From Brevundimonas lutea (GTDB lineage: Bacteria; Pseudomonadota; Alphaproteobacteria; Caulobacterales; Caulobacteraceae): a DNA stretch of 64,000 nucleotides. Below, in pieces: positions 27,592 to 38,005 of this stretch (position 1 is its first letter; every line of letters begins with the position of its first letter). The notes below the pieces were generated by a model. That model made no database searches. It saw only the letters and a program-made list of their open reading frames with translations, and was not told where the DNA came from. The translations under genes were made by a program, and so were the position numbers. Location: assembly GCF_003704105.1 (NCBI RefSeq), contig NZ_QUOQ01000002.1, positions 558,001-622,000 of the forward strand, given 5' to 3'.

Positions 27592-28373
27592 AGACGGGGA
27601 TTGAAGCGCGGGAGATGGGCGTGGGCGGCGACGGCGACTGGCGCGAGGACGCCCTGCTGGGCGGCCGGGTGCGGCTGCGTCAGGCCGCGCGGGGCTATCG
27701 CGCCGGCATGGACGCGGCTCTGCTGGCGGCGGCGGTGGAGGCCGCGCCGGGGCAGCGGATCCTGGACGTCGGCTGCGGGCCGGGGGCGGTGCTCTGCCAG
27801 GTGGCGGCGCGGCGGCCGGGCGTGATGCTGACCGGGCTGGAGCGGGATCCGGCGGCCGTGGCGCTTGCGCGGATGAACCTGGAACTGAACCGGCTGGGCG
27901 AACGGGCCGAGGTGGTCGCGGGCGCTATCGCCGACCGGCCCGCGCCGACACCGGGCGCCGCCTTCGACTGGGCCGTGGCCAATCCACCTTTCTTCGACGA
28001 CCCAGGCGCGATGCGGACGCCGGACGCCAGCCGCGCCGGAGCCTGGATGGCCGAGGACGGGCTGGACGCGTGGCTGGCCTATCTGCGCCGGTCGGTGAGG
28101 GAAGGCGGCCATGCGGTCATCATCCACCGCGCCGAGCGGCTGGCCGATATCCTGGCCGGGTGGGGGGCCGCGATGGGCGATATGCGAATCCGACCGGTCC
28201 ACGCCCGACCCAATCGAGCGGCGACTCGCGTGTTGGTGCGGGCCACCAAGGCGTCGAAGGGGCCCGTCACCCTGCTGCCGCCGCTGATTCTGCAGACCGC
28301 CGACGGCGCGCATTCGGCCGAGGCGGAGCGGCTTTATCGTGGGGAATCAGCGCTTGGCTGGACCCCAGTCTGA
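27576..28373 (+). CDS. TrmN6-like SAM-dependent methyltransferase
   Basis: A 265-residue Rossmann methyltransferase. SAM motif I LDVGCGPGAVL is at about 63-72 and the N6-adenine/guanine NPPF motif is at 136-139 (WAVANPPFF). The N-terminal WREDALLGGRVRLRQAARGYR and the later KASKGPVTLLPPLIL blocks match tRNA1(Val) A37 N6-methyltransferase relatives. ATG 27576 is used; a later ATG at 27615 (MGVGG) would avoid overlap with the divergent gene. Target assignment is by family similarity. Confidence 0.85.
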   Translation: MVTTTQTGIEAREMGVGGDGDWREDALLGGRVRLRQAARGYRAGMDAALLAAAVEAAPGQRILDVGCGPGAVLCQVAARRPGVMLTGLERDPAAVALARMNLELNRLGERAEVVAGAIADRPAPTPGAAFDWAVANPPFFDDPGAMRTPDASRAGAWMAEDGLDAWLAYLRRSVREGGHAVIIHRAERLADILAGWGAAMGDMRIRPVHARPNRAATRVLVRATKASKGPVTLLPPLILQTADGAHSAEAERLYRGESALGWTPV

Positions 28374-28412
28374 ATAAGCGCGGCAAAGCCCGGATTCAGG
28401 CGGTGTGCGCAC

Positions 28413-28440
28413 TTGCCATGAGGGGCGGGGACGGGCAAAC
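28413..28440 (+). promoter_or_regulatory. Possible promoter of the mre operon
   Basis: TTGCCA at 28413-28418, a 15-base spacer, then GGCAAAC at 28434-28440, about 130 bases before mreB. It resembles the housekeeping promoters noted elsewhere in this window (TTGNCN-N15-GCTAAAC) with two changes in the -10 box. Weak prediction. Confidence 0.3.
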
Positions 28441-28462
28441 CGGCGACAGTCGGTCGCAGTGA

Positions 28463-29611
<1,149 letters not shown>

Positions 29612-29736
29612 GCCCCCGCGCCGGATCACGCGGTCGTTTGCGGCCGGGCGTGACCGGGAATCGACAATCGCGATAGACTCGCGGCCCAAAGGGACGGGAC
29701 CTCTCCCGACCGGGGCCATTTCCAGGAAGGCGCGCC

Positions 29737-30879
29737 GTGGCGTTTCGCGACGGACCGTTCGAGAAGCTGAAACTGCCGGTGGCCTGGACGGCCGCCGCGG
29801 CGGTGATCGTCGCCTTGATCGCGGCGGTGATGCTGCTGCTCGGCGACCGGCGCGAGGCGATGGCGGCCGAAAATTACGCCCCGACGCGTCAGGCCTTCGA
29901 CACGGCGGCCGCGCCGGTCGGCGGAGTGCTGTCCCTGCCGGGGCGCTGGCTGCGCGGGGCCGGCAGTTATGTCGGCGGCTATTTCAACGCCGTTTCCGAG
30001 AACCGCCGCCTGAAGGCGGAGATCGTCGAACTTGAGCAGTGGCGCGATCAGGCCCGAGCGCTTTCGAACCTAAATGCTCGCTACGAGGCGTTGCTGGGCG
30101 TCCAGCCCGAGCCGCCGGTGCCGACGGTGGGCGCGAGGGTCGTGTCCGATGCGCGCGGCCCCTTCGCCAACGCCCGGCTGATCAACGCGGGCGCCAACAA
30201 GGCGGTGCGCGTGGGCAATCCGGTGGTCAGCCAGGACGGACTGGTAGGCCGCGTCGTCGGGACGACGCCGATCGCCTCGCGGGTGCTTCTCGTCACCGAC
30301 GTGGCCAGCCGCATTCCGGTGATGATCGAGCGCACCAATGCGCGCGCCCTGCTGGCGGGCGACGCATCCAACAATCCTCGCCTCGACTTCGTGCGCGGCG
30401 AGGACGTGATCCAGGAGGGCGACCGCGTCGTCACCTCCGGCGACGGCGGCGGTTTCCCGCGCGGCGTGCCAGTCGGCGTGGCGGCCAAGGGGCTGGACGG
30501 GGCCTGGCGGGTCAAGCTGTTCTCGGACCGCAATCCCGTCGATGTGGTCAAGGTGCTGCTGTTCCAGGACTTCGCCCAGCTGGTGAGCGAGGGCGAACTC
30601 AACGAAGCGCCCCTGGCCGGGCTGAACACCGCGCCGTCGCCGAGCCCTGAGCTGGCCGCCGCCGTCACCGACGCCGCCAACCGACGCCTGGCCCAGGAAC
30701 AGGCCGCCGCTCGCCAGCGCGAGGAGGCGATCCTGCGCGCCCGCATCCAGGAGCAGACCCGGATCGAGGCCGCCGCCCAGGCTGCGGCCGAAGCCAGAGC
30801 GCGCCAGCAGGCGACCGCGCCGGCGCAGCCCGGCGCCGGAACCTCGCCCGCGCCCACCCAGCCGGCCGCCCAACCGTGA
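29737..30879 (+). CDS. mreC: Rod-shape-determining protein MreC
   Basis: A 380-residue bitopic protein. One TM segment is at about 17-37, a coiled coil follows (about 85-110), and the MreC beta-barrel pair covers roughly 125-285. Visible blocks are VSQDGLVGRV, VLLVTDVASRIPVMIE and DRVVTSGDGG. The last 80 residues are an Ala/Gln/Arg/Pro-rich tail unlike the core and probably disordered. The start is GTG 29737 with AGGAAGG about 8 bases upstream. It organises elongasome proteins in the periplasm. Confidence 0.96.
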   Translation: MAFRDGPFEKLKLPVAWTAAAAVIVALIAAVMLLLGDRREAMAAENYAPTRQAFDTAAAPVGGVLSLPGRWLRGAGSYVGGYFNAVSENRRLKAEIVELEQWRDQARALSNLNARYEALLGVQPEPPVPTVGARVVSDARGPFANARLINAGANKAVRVGNPVVSQDGLVGRVVGTTPIASRVLLVTDVASRIPVMIERTNARALLAGDASNNPRLDFVRGEDVIQEGDRVVTSGDGGGFPRGVPVGVAAKGLDGAWRVKLFSDRNPVDVVKVLLFQDFAQLVSEGELNEAPLAGLNTAPSPSPELAAAVTDAANRRLAQEQAAARQREEAILRARIQEQTRIEAAAQAAAEARARQQATAPAQPGAGTSPAPTQPAAQP

Positions 30880-31394
30880 GGCGGGGCCGGGGATCGCGCA
30901 GCTTCAGTCCGCTGGAGTGGATCGTACTGCCGGCCCTGGCGGCTCTGGGGGTGACCATCCTGCTGGCCGTTCCCCTGCGATTCTGGGGTGCGCATTTGCC
31001 CGAGCCGGTGGCGCCTCTGGTGCTGGCTTTCGCCTGGCCGTTGATCCGGCCATCAGTGCTGGCGCCGGTCGCGCTGCTAGGCTTGGGGGTGTTCCTCGAT
31101 CTGTTCTGGGGCGGGACGCTGGGGCTGTGGCCTCTCTCACTCTTGATCGTCTATGGCCTTGTTCTGTTTGGGCGAAGCTTGCTGGCGGGACAGGACACGC
31201 GCATGCTGTTCTTCTGGTTCGCCGGAGCCGTCCTGATCGCCTTTTTCGTGGCCTATTGGACGCTCAGACTGGACCTGGGGGCCGGGCCGCACTTTTGGCC
31301 GGTGGTGTGGCAGATCATCCCGACCCTTGTGTTGTTTCCCGCCGCCGACTGGCTGATCCGGCGGTTCGATGACGCGGACGTCGGGTTCCGCTGA
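30876..31394 (+). CDS. mreD: Rod-shape-determining protein MreD
   Basis: A 172-residue polytopic protein with about five hydrophobic segments and little soluble sequence. It starts at GTG 30876 in a GTGA overlap with mreC, which fixes the start. MreD works with MreC in the elongasome. Sequence conservation in this family is low, so the call depends largely on size, membrane pattern and position between mreC and mrdA. Confidence 0.92.
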   Translation: MRRGRGSRSFSPLEWIVLPALAALGVTILLAVPLRFWGAHLPEPVAPLVLAFAWPLIRPSVLAPVALLGLGVFLDLFWGGTLGLWPLSLLIVYGLVLFGRSLLAGQDTRMLFFWFAGAVLIAFFVAYWTLRLDLGAGPHFWPVVWQIIPTLVLFPAADWLIRRFDDADVGFR

Positions 31395-31402
31395 GTAGGC
31401 TT

Positions 31403-33421
31403 ATGAGCAAGAAGTCCGAACCCTCGATCTTCTTCTCCGACGCCAATGAGCGCCAGGGGTCGTTTCTGCGCCGCACCCTGCTGTTCGGGGGCGGCACGGC
31501 CCTGGGCGTGACGGTGCTGAGCGCGCGGCTGGGTCAAATTCAGGTGGTCCAGGCGGCGGAATATTCGACGCTGGCGACCGAGAACCAGTTCAACTATCGC
31601 CTGGTGCCGCCGCCGCGCGGCCGGGTGCTGGACCGCAACGGCGTGGTCCTGGCCGGAAACCGCCCCAGCTTCCGCGTTTTGGTGGTGCGCGACGAGATCG
31701 ACGACCTGGACCAGACGCTGGACTACGTCGGCAAGATCCTGCCCGACACCCTGGAGCGGCGCCGCGCCATCATCCGCGATGTGAACGCCGCGCCGCGCTT
31801 CTCGCCCGTGCCGGTCAAGTCGGACCTGACCTGGGAGGAGTTCTCCAAGGTCAATCTGCACGCCACCGAACTGCCCGGCGTGATGGCCGACATGAACGAG
31901 GCCCGCTACTATCCGCATGGCGGCGCCTTCGCCCATGTGGTCGGCTATGTGGCCAAGGTCTCGGCCGAAGACGTCGACGCCATGAAGGACCGGGGCGAGG
32001 ACGTGCCCCAGGTGGTGTTCAACCCCAGCTACCGCATCGGCCGCATGGGGGTGGAAAAGGCGCTGGACGCCCAGCTGCGCGGCGAGGCCGGCGGCAATCG
32101 GGTCGAGGTCGACGCGCGCGGCCGCGTGGTCGCCGAGGACCAGGCCGGATCACGCCCCGCCGTTCCGGGCAAGGACGTGGTCCTGACTTTGGACGCCGAC
32201 ATCCAGAAGCGCGCTCTGGAGGTATTCGGCGAGGAATCCGGCGCCTGCGTCGTGATGGACGTCAGGAACGGCGACATCCTGTGCATGTCCTCGGCCCCGG
32301 CGTTCGATCCGAACCTGTTCGTCTCGGGGGTGCCCAGTTCGATCTACCGCGCCTGGGCCGACTATGAGCGTCGCCCGCTGCTCGACAAGGCCACCACCGG
32401 CACCTATGCGCCGGGCTCGACCTTCAAGCCGGTGGTGGGCATGGCCGCCATGCTGCGCGGGGCGAACCCCGACCGCGTCATCAACTGCTCCGGCGGATAT
32501 TACCTGGGCCGGCGTTTCGCCTGCCACGCCACGCACGGCGCCCAGACCATGCGCGACGCCATTAAGAATTCCTGCAACGTCTATTTCATGACGCTGGCGG
32601 TCGAGATGGGGCCGGATCCCATCGCCGAGACGGCCCGCAAGTTCGGCTTCGAACAGGAGTTCGACATCGGCATCGGCGGCCAGAGCGAAGGTCTGGTGCC
32701 CGACCGCGCCTGGCGGCGGCGCAATCCGGTGGGCGGCGACCCCAACTGGTATCCCGGCGAGAACCCCAGCTTCGGCATCGGTCAGGGCGCCGTCAGCGTC
32801 AATGCGCTGCAACTGGCCGTCTACACCGCGCGCCTGGCCAACGGTCGACAGAACGTGCTGCCGCGCCTGATCCACTCGGTCGGCGGGGTCGAGCAGCCGC
32901 GCCAGGCCTTCCAGCCGCTGCCCTTCCCCGAGGACCGCATCCAGGTGCTGCGCGACGGCATGAATGCGGTGACCGAGGCGGGCGGCACCGCCTTCCGCAA
33001 CAGTCAGCTGGGCCTGGGCGCCGTGCGCATGGCGGGCAAGACCGGCACGGCCCAGGTGCGCAACTACGGCGCCGGCTCACGCAAGGGCGCCGGCCAGCCC
33101 TGGGCCATGAAGGACCACAACCTGTTCATCGCCTACGCCCCGATCGACAAGCCGCGCTACGCCATGGCCGTCATCATCCAGCACGGGGGCCTTGGCGGCG
33201 GCACCGCGGCCGCGCCCCGCGCCCGCGAGGTGATGCGGGTCACTCTGCTCAAGGACGCCGAGCTGCGCGAGCGCATCGAGCGCAACGGCTTCGTCGAGAC
33301 CGAGGATCCCGGCGCCCACGACGTGCCGGAATCCCTGGCCCCGGCGGCCGCGCCGCCCACCGCTGCGCCCGCGGCCACCCCGACAGGGCCACGCCCCTAT
33401 CTGTCGGAGCCGCGCGGATGA
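31403..33421 (+). CDS. mrdA: Penicillin-binding protein 2 (elongation transpeptidase)
   Basis: A 672-residue class B PBP, the transpeptidase of cell elongation. A single TM anchor is at about 28-50. The dimerisation domain has VPPPRGRVLDRNG. The transpeptidase domain carries STFK with Ser339, SCN at 390-392 and KTG from Lys546 (GKTGTAQV). The N-terminal 20 residues and a Pro/Ala-rich C-terminal tail (last 35 residues) are low complexity. It shares a 4-base ATGA overlap with rodA, its glycosyltransferase partner. Confidence 0.97.
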   Translation: MSKKSEPSIFFSDANERQGSFLRRTLLFGGGTALGVTVLSARLGQIQVVQAAEYSTLATENQFNYRLVPPPRGRVLDRNGVVLAGNRPSFRVLVVRDEIDDLDQTLDYVGKILPDTLERRRAIIRDVNAAPRFSPVPVKSDLTWEEFSKVNLHATELPGVMADMNEARYYPHGGAFAHVVGYVAKVSAEDVDAMKDRGEDVPQVVFNPSYRIGRMGVEKALDAQLRGEAGGNRVEVDARGRVVAEDQAGSRPAVPGKDVVLTLDADIQKRALEVFGEESGACVVMDVRNGDILCMSSAPAFDPNLFVSGVPSSIYRAWADYERRPLLDKATTGTYAPGSTFKPVVGMAAMLRGANPDRVINCSGGYYLGRRFACHATHGAQTMRDAIKNSCNVYFMTLAVEMGPDPIAETARKFGFEQEFDIGIGGQSEGLVPDRAWRRRNPVGGDPNWYPGENPSFGIGQGAVSVNALQLAVYTARLANGRQNVLPRLIHSVGGVEQPRQAFQPLPFPEDRIQVLRDGMNAVTEAGGTAFRNSQLGLGAVRMAGKTGTAQVRNYGAGSRKGAGQPWAMKDHNLFIAYAPIDKPRYAMAVIIQHGGLGGGTAAAPRAREVMRVTLLKDAELRERIERNGFVETEDPGAHDVPESLAPAAAPPTAAPAATPTGPRPYLSEPRG

Positions 33422-34572
33422 CCGCCTCGGCCCTGACCCGGCCGGGCCAACGCGACCGGCTGTCGGAGAAGATCACCGAGATCGACTGGCGCCTGGTGAT
33501 CCTGCTCGCCGTGGTCGGCGGGACGGGCGCGATGATGCTCTATTCCGTCGGCGGCGGGTGGAGCCCATGGGCGGCGGACCATGTGATCCGTTTCTCGGTC
33601 ATGACCGTGGTCATGCTCGGCCTGGCCCTGATCGATCTGAAATGGTGGTTCCGCGCCGCCTATCCGCTGTACGGCCTGTTCCTGCTGCTGGTGCTGATGA
33701 CCGAGTTCACGCCGCTGGGCTACACGGCCGGCGGCGCCCGTAACTGGCTGAACCTGGGCTTCATCCGTCTGCAGCCGGCCGAGTTCATCAAGTTCGGTTT
33801 GGTTTTGGCGTTGGCCCGCTGGTACCATGCGCATTCCGCCCAGGACGCCCGGCTGTCGTGGAAGCTGCTGATCCCGGCCGCCATGGTCGGCGTGCCCTTC
33901 CTGCTGGTGGCCAAACAGCCCGACCTGGGCTCGGCCATGCTGATCGCCCTGACCGGAGCGGCGATCATGTTCCTGGCGGGGCTCAGCTGGCGCATCATCG
34001 CGGTCGGCGTCGGCGCGGCAGTGGCGATCATTCCGCCCTTCGTCATGTTCGTGATGCACGACTATCAGCGCAATCGCGTGCTGACCTTCCTCAATCCCGA
34101 AGCGGACCCTGCGGGCACCGGCTACAACATCATCCAGTCCAAGATCGCCTTGGGCTCCGGCGGCCTGCTGGGACGCGGCTTCGGCCTGGGCAGTCAGAGC
34201 CAGCTGGAGTTCCTGCCCGAGCGGCACACCGACTTCATCTTCTCGGCCCTGTCGGAGGAGTTCGGCTTCGTCGGCTCCTTCACCATCCTGCTTTGCTACG
34301 CCGCCATCGTGCTGATTTCGCTTCGGATCGCCTCGCTCAGTTACAGCCATTTCGGGCGACTGGCGGCGGCGGGGATCGCCTCGACCTTCGCCCTGTTCAT
34401 CCTGATCAACGGGGCGATGGTCATGGGCCTGGCGCCTGTGGTGGGGGTGCCGATGCCGCTGCTGTCGTATGGCGGATCGTCGATGATGACGCTGATGATC
34501 GGCTTCGGTCTGATCATGGCGGTCCGTGTGCACCGCTACAGCGAACTCCCCAAGGGCCAGGCGCTGTTCTGA
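33418..34572 (+). CDS. rodA: Peptidoglycan glycosyltransferase RodA
   Basis: A 384-residue SEDS-family polymerase with about ten membrane segments. Family blocks are GGARNWLNLGFIRLQPAEF, KQPDLGSAML, NPEADPAGTGYNIIQSKIA and the terminal VPMPLLSYGGSS. These include the residues needed for lipid II polymerisation. The N-terminus TRPGQRDRLSEKITEIDWRL is standard. It is the last gene of the operon; the next gene starts 48 bases on. Confidence 0.97.
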   Translation: MTASALTRPGQRDRLSEKITEIDWRLVILLAVVGGTGAMMLYSVGGGWSPWAADHVIRFSVMTVVMLGLALIDLKWWFRAAYPLYGLFLLLVLMTEFTPLGYTAGGARNWLNLGFIRLQPAEFIKFGLVLALARWYHAHSAQDARLSWKLLIPAAMVGVPFLLVAKQPDLGSAMLIALTGAAIMFLAGLSWRIIAVGVGAAVAIIPPFVMFVMHDYQRNRVLTFLNPEADPAGTGYNIIQSKIALGSGGLLGRGFGLGSQSQLEFLPERHTDFIFSALSEEFGFVGSFTILLCYAAIVLISLRIASLSYSHFGRLAAAGIASTFALFILINGAMVMGLAPVVGVPMPLLSYGGSSMMTLMIGFGLIMAVRVHRYSELPKGQALF

Positions 34573-34620
34573 GCCAGCTGGGGTGGACGGCGCCGCCGGG
34601 GACCGGTGTAGGGTGCGGCC

Positions 34621-35130
34621 ATGACCAAGACGAAGACCAAACCCGCCAAGGCCGCCTCGAAGAAGGCCGCGCCCCAGACCGCCCCGGTCAAGGCCGATCC
34701 GGCGATGTTTTCCGACTGCGGCGACACGCCGTGTCCCGAGCCGATGGTGCCAGCCGCCACCCCCGACGAGCGGCGTCAGATGACCGCCGATGTGCGCATG
34801 CGCGACAACCCGGCGGAATGGGCGTTCGTGCGCCTGTCCAAGCTGGTCGAGGAGTTCGAGTCCAAGCTTGACAAGGACGACGAGGTCGGGGTGCGGCTGG
34901 TCGGCGCGCCCGGCGACGCCACGCTTCAGATCGACGACATCGGCTTTTGGGGCCCCGACATGATCCTGTTCTTCGGCAAGAACCCGGACGGCAAGCCGGT
35001 GCGCCTGATCCAGCACTACACCCAGGTGAACCTGCTGCTGGATGCCCGCAAGAAGCCCGAGGCCCGGCCAGCCCGGCGGATCGGCTTCAATCTGGCGGAG
35101 ATGGTGAAGAGCACCAATCCCAAGTCATAG
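34621..35130 (+). CDS. Conserved hypothetical protein (possibly DUF6173)
   Basis: A 169-residue cytoplasmic protein. The first 35 residues are Lys/Ala/Thr-rich and probably disordered. The core from about 55 to 150 is compact and contains NPAEWAFVRLSKLVEEFE, VRLVGAPGDATLQIDDIGF and LIQHYTQVNLLL. I think this is the DUF6173 family, common in Alphaproteobacteria, but the name is from memory and unverified. It follows rodA closely on the same strand and may be part of that transcript. No function is known to me. Confidence 0.75.
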   Translation: MTKTKTKPAKAASKKAAPQTAPVKADPAMFSDCGDTPCPEPMVPAATPDERRQMTADVRMRDNPAEWAFVRLSKLVEEFESKLDKDDEVGVRLVGAPGDATLQIDDIGFWGPDMILFFGKNPDGKPVRLIQHYTQVNLLLDARKKPEARPARRIGFNLAEMVKSTNPKS

Positions 35131-35226
35131 CGAAACCTTCCCCAACGGCATCTTGCACCTTTCGCGAAGCGGTTCACACTGTCTCGCAACGGTCGCGGGA
35201 TCGACGGCCGACGGGAGGACTACATC

Positions 35227-37038
35227 ATGTCTCGACTTCTTCGCGGCGCCGCGTCCTGCGCCCTGATGGCGGCGGCTCTCATGGCCGCGCCCCAGGCGGC
35301 CGAGGCCCAGACCTACAACCGGCTGGTCGTGTTCGGCGACAGCCTCAGCGACAACGGCAATCTGTTCGCCTTCACCGGCGGAACCCAGCCGCCCGCGCCA
35401 TTCTATGTGAACGGCCGGTTCTCGAACGGGCCGGTGTTCACCGAATTGCTGGGCTTCGACGCCACCGGCTTCGGCACGACCTCGGGCAGCGTCAACTACG
35501 CCTTCGGCGGCGCCCGCACCGACTTCGCCATGAGCCCCCCGGGCATGCGGCTGCAGCTCGCGGCCTATCTGCAGAATGGCGGGACCTTCGGCGACGGTGA
35601 CCTGGTCAGCGTGTTGGGCGGGGCCAACAACCTGTTCCAGGGCATTCCCGGCGCGGCCACCAGCCCGACCCCCATCGCGGCCCTGAACCTGGTGGCCAGC
35701 GCCGCCGCCGCCGACGTCAACGCCCTGGTCTCCCAGGTCGCCCAGGCGGGGGCGGGGACCATCATGGTCGTCAACCTGCCGCGCCTGTCGCTGACGCCCC
35801 AGTTCCTGAACAGCCCGGCGGGGCCGCTGGCCGACCAGGGCGTGGGCACCTTCAACACCGCCCTGCTGACCGGTCTGCGCACCACGGCGGCGGGGACGGA
35901 CAGCAACATCATCTATGTCGATCTGTTCCGGGCCGGCGACTTCATCGCCCCCAACGCCCAGCGCTTCGGCATCACCAACATCACCGACACCTGCCTGAAC
36001 GAGACCACCGGATCGATCTGCGCCAACCCCGACGGCTATTTCTACTGGGACGGGGTGCACCCCACGGCCGCGGGACACCGGATCATCGCCTCCCTGGCGC
36101 GGGACTACATCTATTACGGCGACTGGGGCGCCCAGGCGACGGTGCTGGGCGAGATGGCCTATGGCCGGCGCCAGGATGCGCTGGACGACGCCGGCGCGCT
36201 GATGGCCGACGCCGCCGGCTGGGGCGCGGGCACGCGTCTGACCATGATGGGCCTGTACGAGAACACCACCTATGACGCGCGCGGCGTGGTGGCCGAAACC
36301 GACACCCAGGCGGGCGGCGCGCGCCTGGCGCTGGAGCACAGCCCCAACGACACCTGGCGGTTCGGCCTGGCGGGGTCGATCCTCTCCGGCGACGCGGACG
36401 CGGGGGCGATGACTTTTGACAGCGAGAGCCTCAGCTTCGACGCCTGGGGCGGCTGGCGCTCCGGCATGGTGTTCGTCAACGCCTACGGCGGCGTCTCGGC
36501 CGAGAACTACGACGATATCGAGCGGATGACCCAGCTGGCCCCGGCCATCCACACCGCCGGGACGGACGCCTTCAGCGTCGGCGCCAAGATCGAGGGCGGC
36601 GTGGCCGTGCCCCTCGGCGGTCTGGCCCTCGTCCCGCGCGTGGGGCTGAACTGGATCTCGGCCGAAGTCGACGGCTATCGCGAGACCGGTCCGGCGGCGC
36701 AGCTGGAATTCCAGGACCGGACCGTCGAGGCGCTGTCGGGCGAAGCCGTCCTGGCCCTGGCCGGCGGCGACGAGAACCTGGGCTTCTACGCCTCGGGCGG
36801 CTATCGCCACGCCTTCGACGACTCCGCCGATCCCGTGCGCGTCGGCATCCTGGGAAACACCGCCCAGATCCTGGAGCGCGACTTCGACCTGCCGCAGGGC
36901 GAGGAGTGGCTGGCCGAGGCGGGGATCAGCGCCCGCATCAGCGACACCATGCGGGTATCGGCGGGTTATCGAGGCCGGTTCGGCGATGCGGCCGACAGCC
37001 ATCTGGCGGGCGTCGCCTTCACCCTGACCCTGCCGTAA
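35227..37038 (+). CDS. GDSL lipase/esterase autotransporter
   Basis: A 603-residue type V secreted esterase. A signal peptide ends at AEAQ (about residue 28). The SGNH passenger has nucleophile Ser39 in FGDSLSDNG, the catalytic pair Asp275/His278 in DGVHPTAAGH, and GGANN as the oxyanion Asn block. From about residue 310 the sequence alternates as amphipathic beta strands, consistent with an autotransporter beta-barrel. It ends TLTLP, so the usual terminal aromatic is absent. It would display a lipase at the outer membrane. Upstream is 96 bases of gene-free DNA. Confidence 0.93.
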   Translation: MSRLLRGAASCALMAAALMAAPQAAEAQTYNRLVVFGDSLSDNGNLFAFTGGTQPPAPFYVNGRFSNGPVFTELLGFDATGFGTTSGSVNYAFGGARTDFAMSPPGMRLQLAAYLQNGGTFGDGDLVSVLGGANNLFQGIPGAATSPTPIAALNLVASAAAADVNALVSQVAQAGAGTIMVVNLPRLSLTPQFLNSPAGPLADQGVGTFNTALLTGLRTTAAGTDSNIIYVDLFRAGDFIAPNAQRFGITNITDTCLNETTGSICANPDGYFYWDGVHPTAAGHRIIASLARDYIYYGDWGAQATVLGEMAYGRRQDALDDAGALMADAAGWGAGTRLTMMGLYENTTYDARGVVAETDTQAGGARLALEHSPNDTWRFGLAGSILSGDADAGAMTFDSESLSFDAWGGWRSGMVFVNAYGGVSAENYDDIERMTQLAPAIHTAGTDAFSVGAKIEGGVAVPLGGLALVPRVGLNWISAEVDGYRETGPAAQLEFQDRTVEALSGEAVLALAGGDENLGFYASGGYRHAFDDSADPVRVGILGNTAQILERDFDLPQGEEWLAEAGISARISDTMRVSAGYRGRFGDAADSHLAGVAFTLTLP

Positions 37039-37064
37039 ATTCCACGTCGATTGCTGAAGTTTGG

Positions 37065-37095
37065 AGGCCGCCTCTCCTGCAGGGGCGGCCTTTTT
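37065..37095 (+). terminator. Rho-independent terminator after the esterase gene
   Basis: Stem AGGCCGCC (37065-37072) and GGCGGCCT (37084-37091), an 11-base loop, then TTTTT to 37095. It begins 26 bases after the stop codon. The rest of the gap (37096-37333) shows no further feature. Confidence 0.85.
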
Positions 37096-37333
37096 CTCGC
37101 GCTCTGTCCGACATTTTGCGTTCGTCTAGCGCGGGTTACGCAAGCGCGTGTCGGGTTCCGTTGCCGCGACAATCCGCCGCGCTCCCTGCCTCATTCCGGC
37201 CCGGACCGGTCGGCATAAGACCCATCCATTCGGTCGCCGCCCGCTCATCTCCGGGCCCGCGCGTCGCTCCTTCCGGGAGGGCGCCCGCTCCGGCGACCTT
37301 CCAACATAGAGCCGACACGGAGACGCCGCCGCA

Positions 37334-37996
37334 ATGCGACGCCTAACGCCGACTTTTTCGTTTCAGGCCCCTCGCTGGGCCCGCGTGAAATCCTTCCTGA
37401 TCCATTCCGGTCAATCGGCCGGTCTGATCGCCGCCGCCGGCCTGGCGATGGCCATGGCGCCGCTGACGCCCGTCGATCCGCTGGTCCAGATCCAGGGCGA
37501 CGACGCCCCCACCGCGCCGCCGGTTCAGGCCGAGGCCGAGGTGCTGGGCCCGCCGATCCAGATTGTCCGCTTTCTCAAGCCGGTTGACGGGTATGACGTG
37601 AATTCCAATTTCGGCCTCCGTCATCTGGCCGGAGAGGCCAAGCCGCGCCCGCACCAGGGCGTCGATATCGCCGCGCCGGTGGGCGTCGCCGTGCTGTCCA
37701 CGGCTCCTGGAGAGGTGGTCCGAACCGGCTACGAGCCCGGCGGCTACGGGCGCTTCGCGGAGATCAAGCACGCCAATGGCCTGACCAGCTTCTACGCCCA
37801 CATGAGCCGGGTGGAGGTGAAGCGTGGCGACCGCCTGTCGGGTGGCGAGCGCCTGGGCCGGATCGGCTCGACCGGCTATTCGACCGGCCCGCACCTGCAC
37901 TTCGAAATCCGTCGCGGCGGGGTGAAGCTGGACCCCACCCGCTTCATCGACCGCGAGTTCGCCTTCCGGTCGACATCGACGTCCGCTCTGGGCTGA
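37334..37996 (+). CDS. M23 family metallopeptidase (LytM type)
   Basis: A 220-residue exported peptidoglycan endopeptidase. A hydrophobic segment at about 26-45 is a signal anchor or signal peptide. The LytM core carries the full Zn site: His107 and Asp111 in HQGVDIAAPVG, His155 in FYAHMS and His186/His188 in GPHLHFE. The N-terminal part has no coiled coil of the EnvC/NlpD type, so it may be a stand-alone endopeptidase. Start codon ATG 37334 follows GGAG at 37319. Confidence 0.92.
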   Translation: MRRLTPTFSFQAPRWARVKSFLIHSGQSAGLIAAAGLAMAMAPLTPVDPLVQIQGDDAPTAPPVQAEAEVLGPPIQIVRFLKPVDGYDVNSNFGLRHLAGEAKPRPHQGVDIAAPVGVAVLSTAPGEVVRTGYEPGGYGRFAEIKHANGLTSFYAHMSRVEVKRGDRLSGGERLGRIGSTGYSTGPHLHFEIRRGGVKLDPTRFIDREFAFRSTSTSALG

Positions 37997-38005
37997 ACCG
38001 CGACC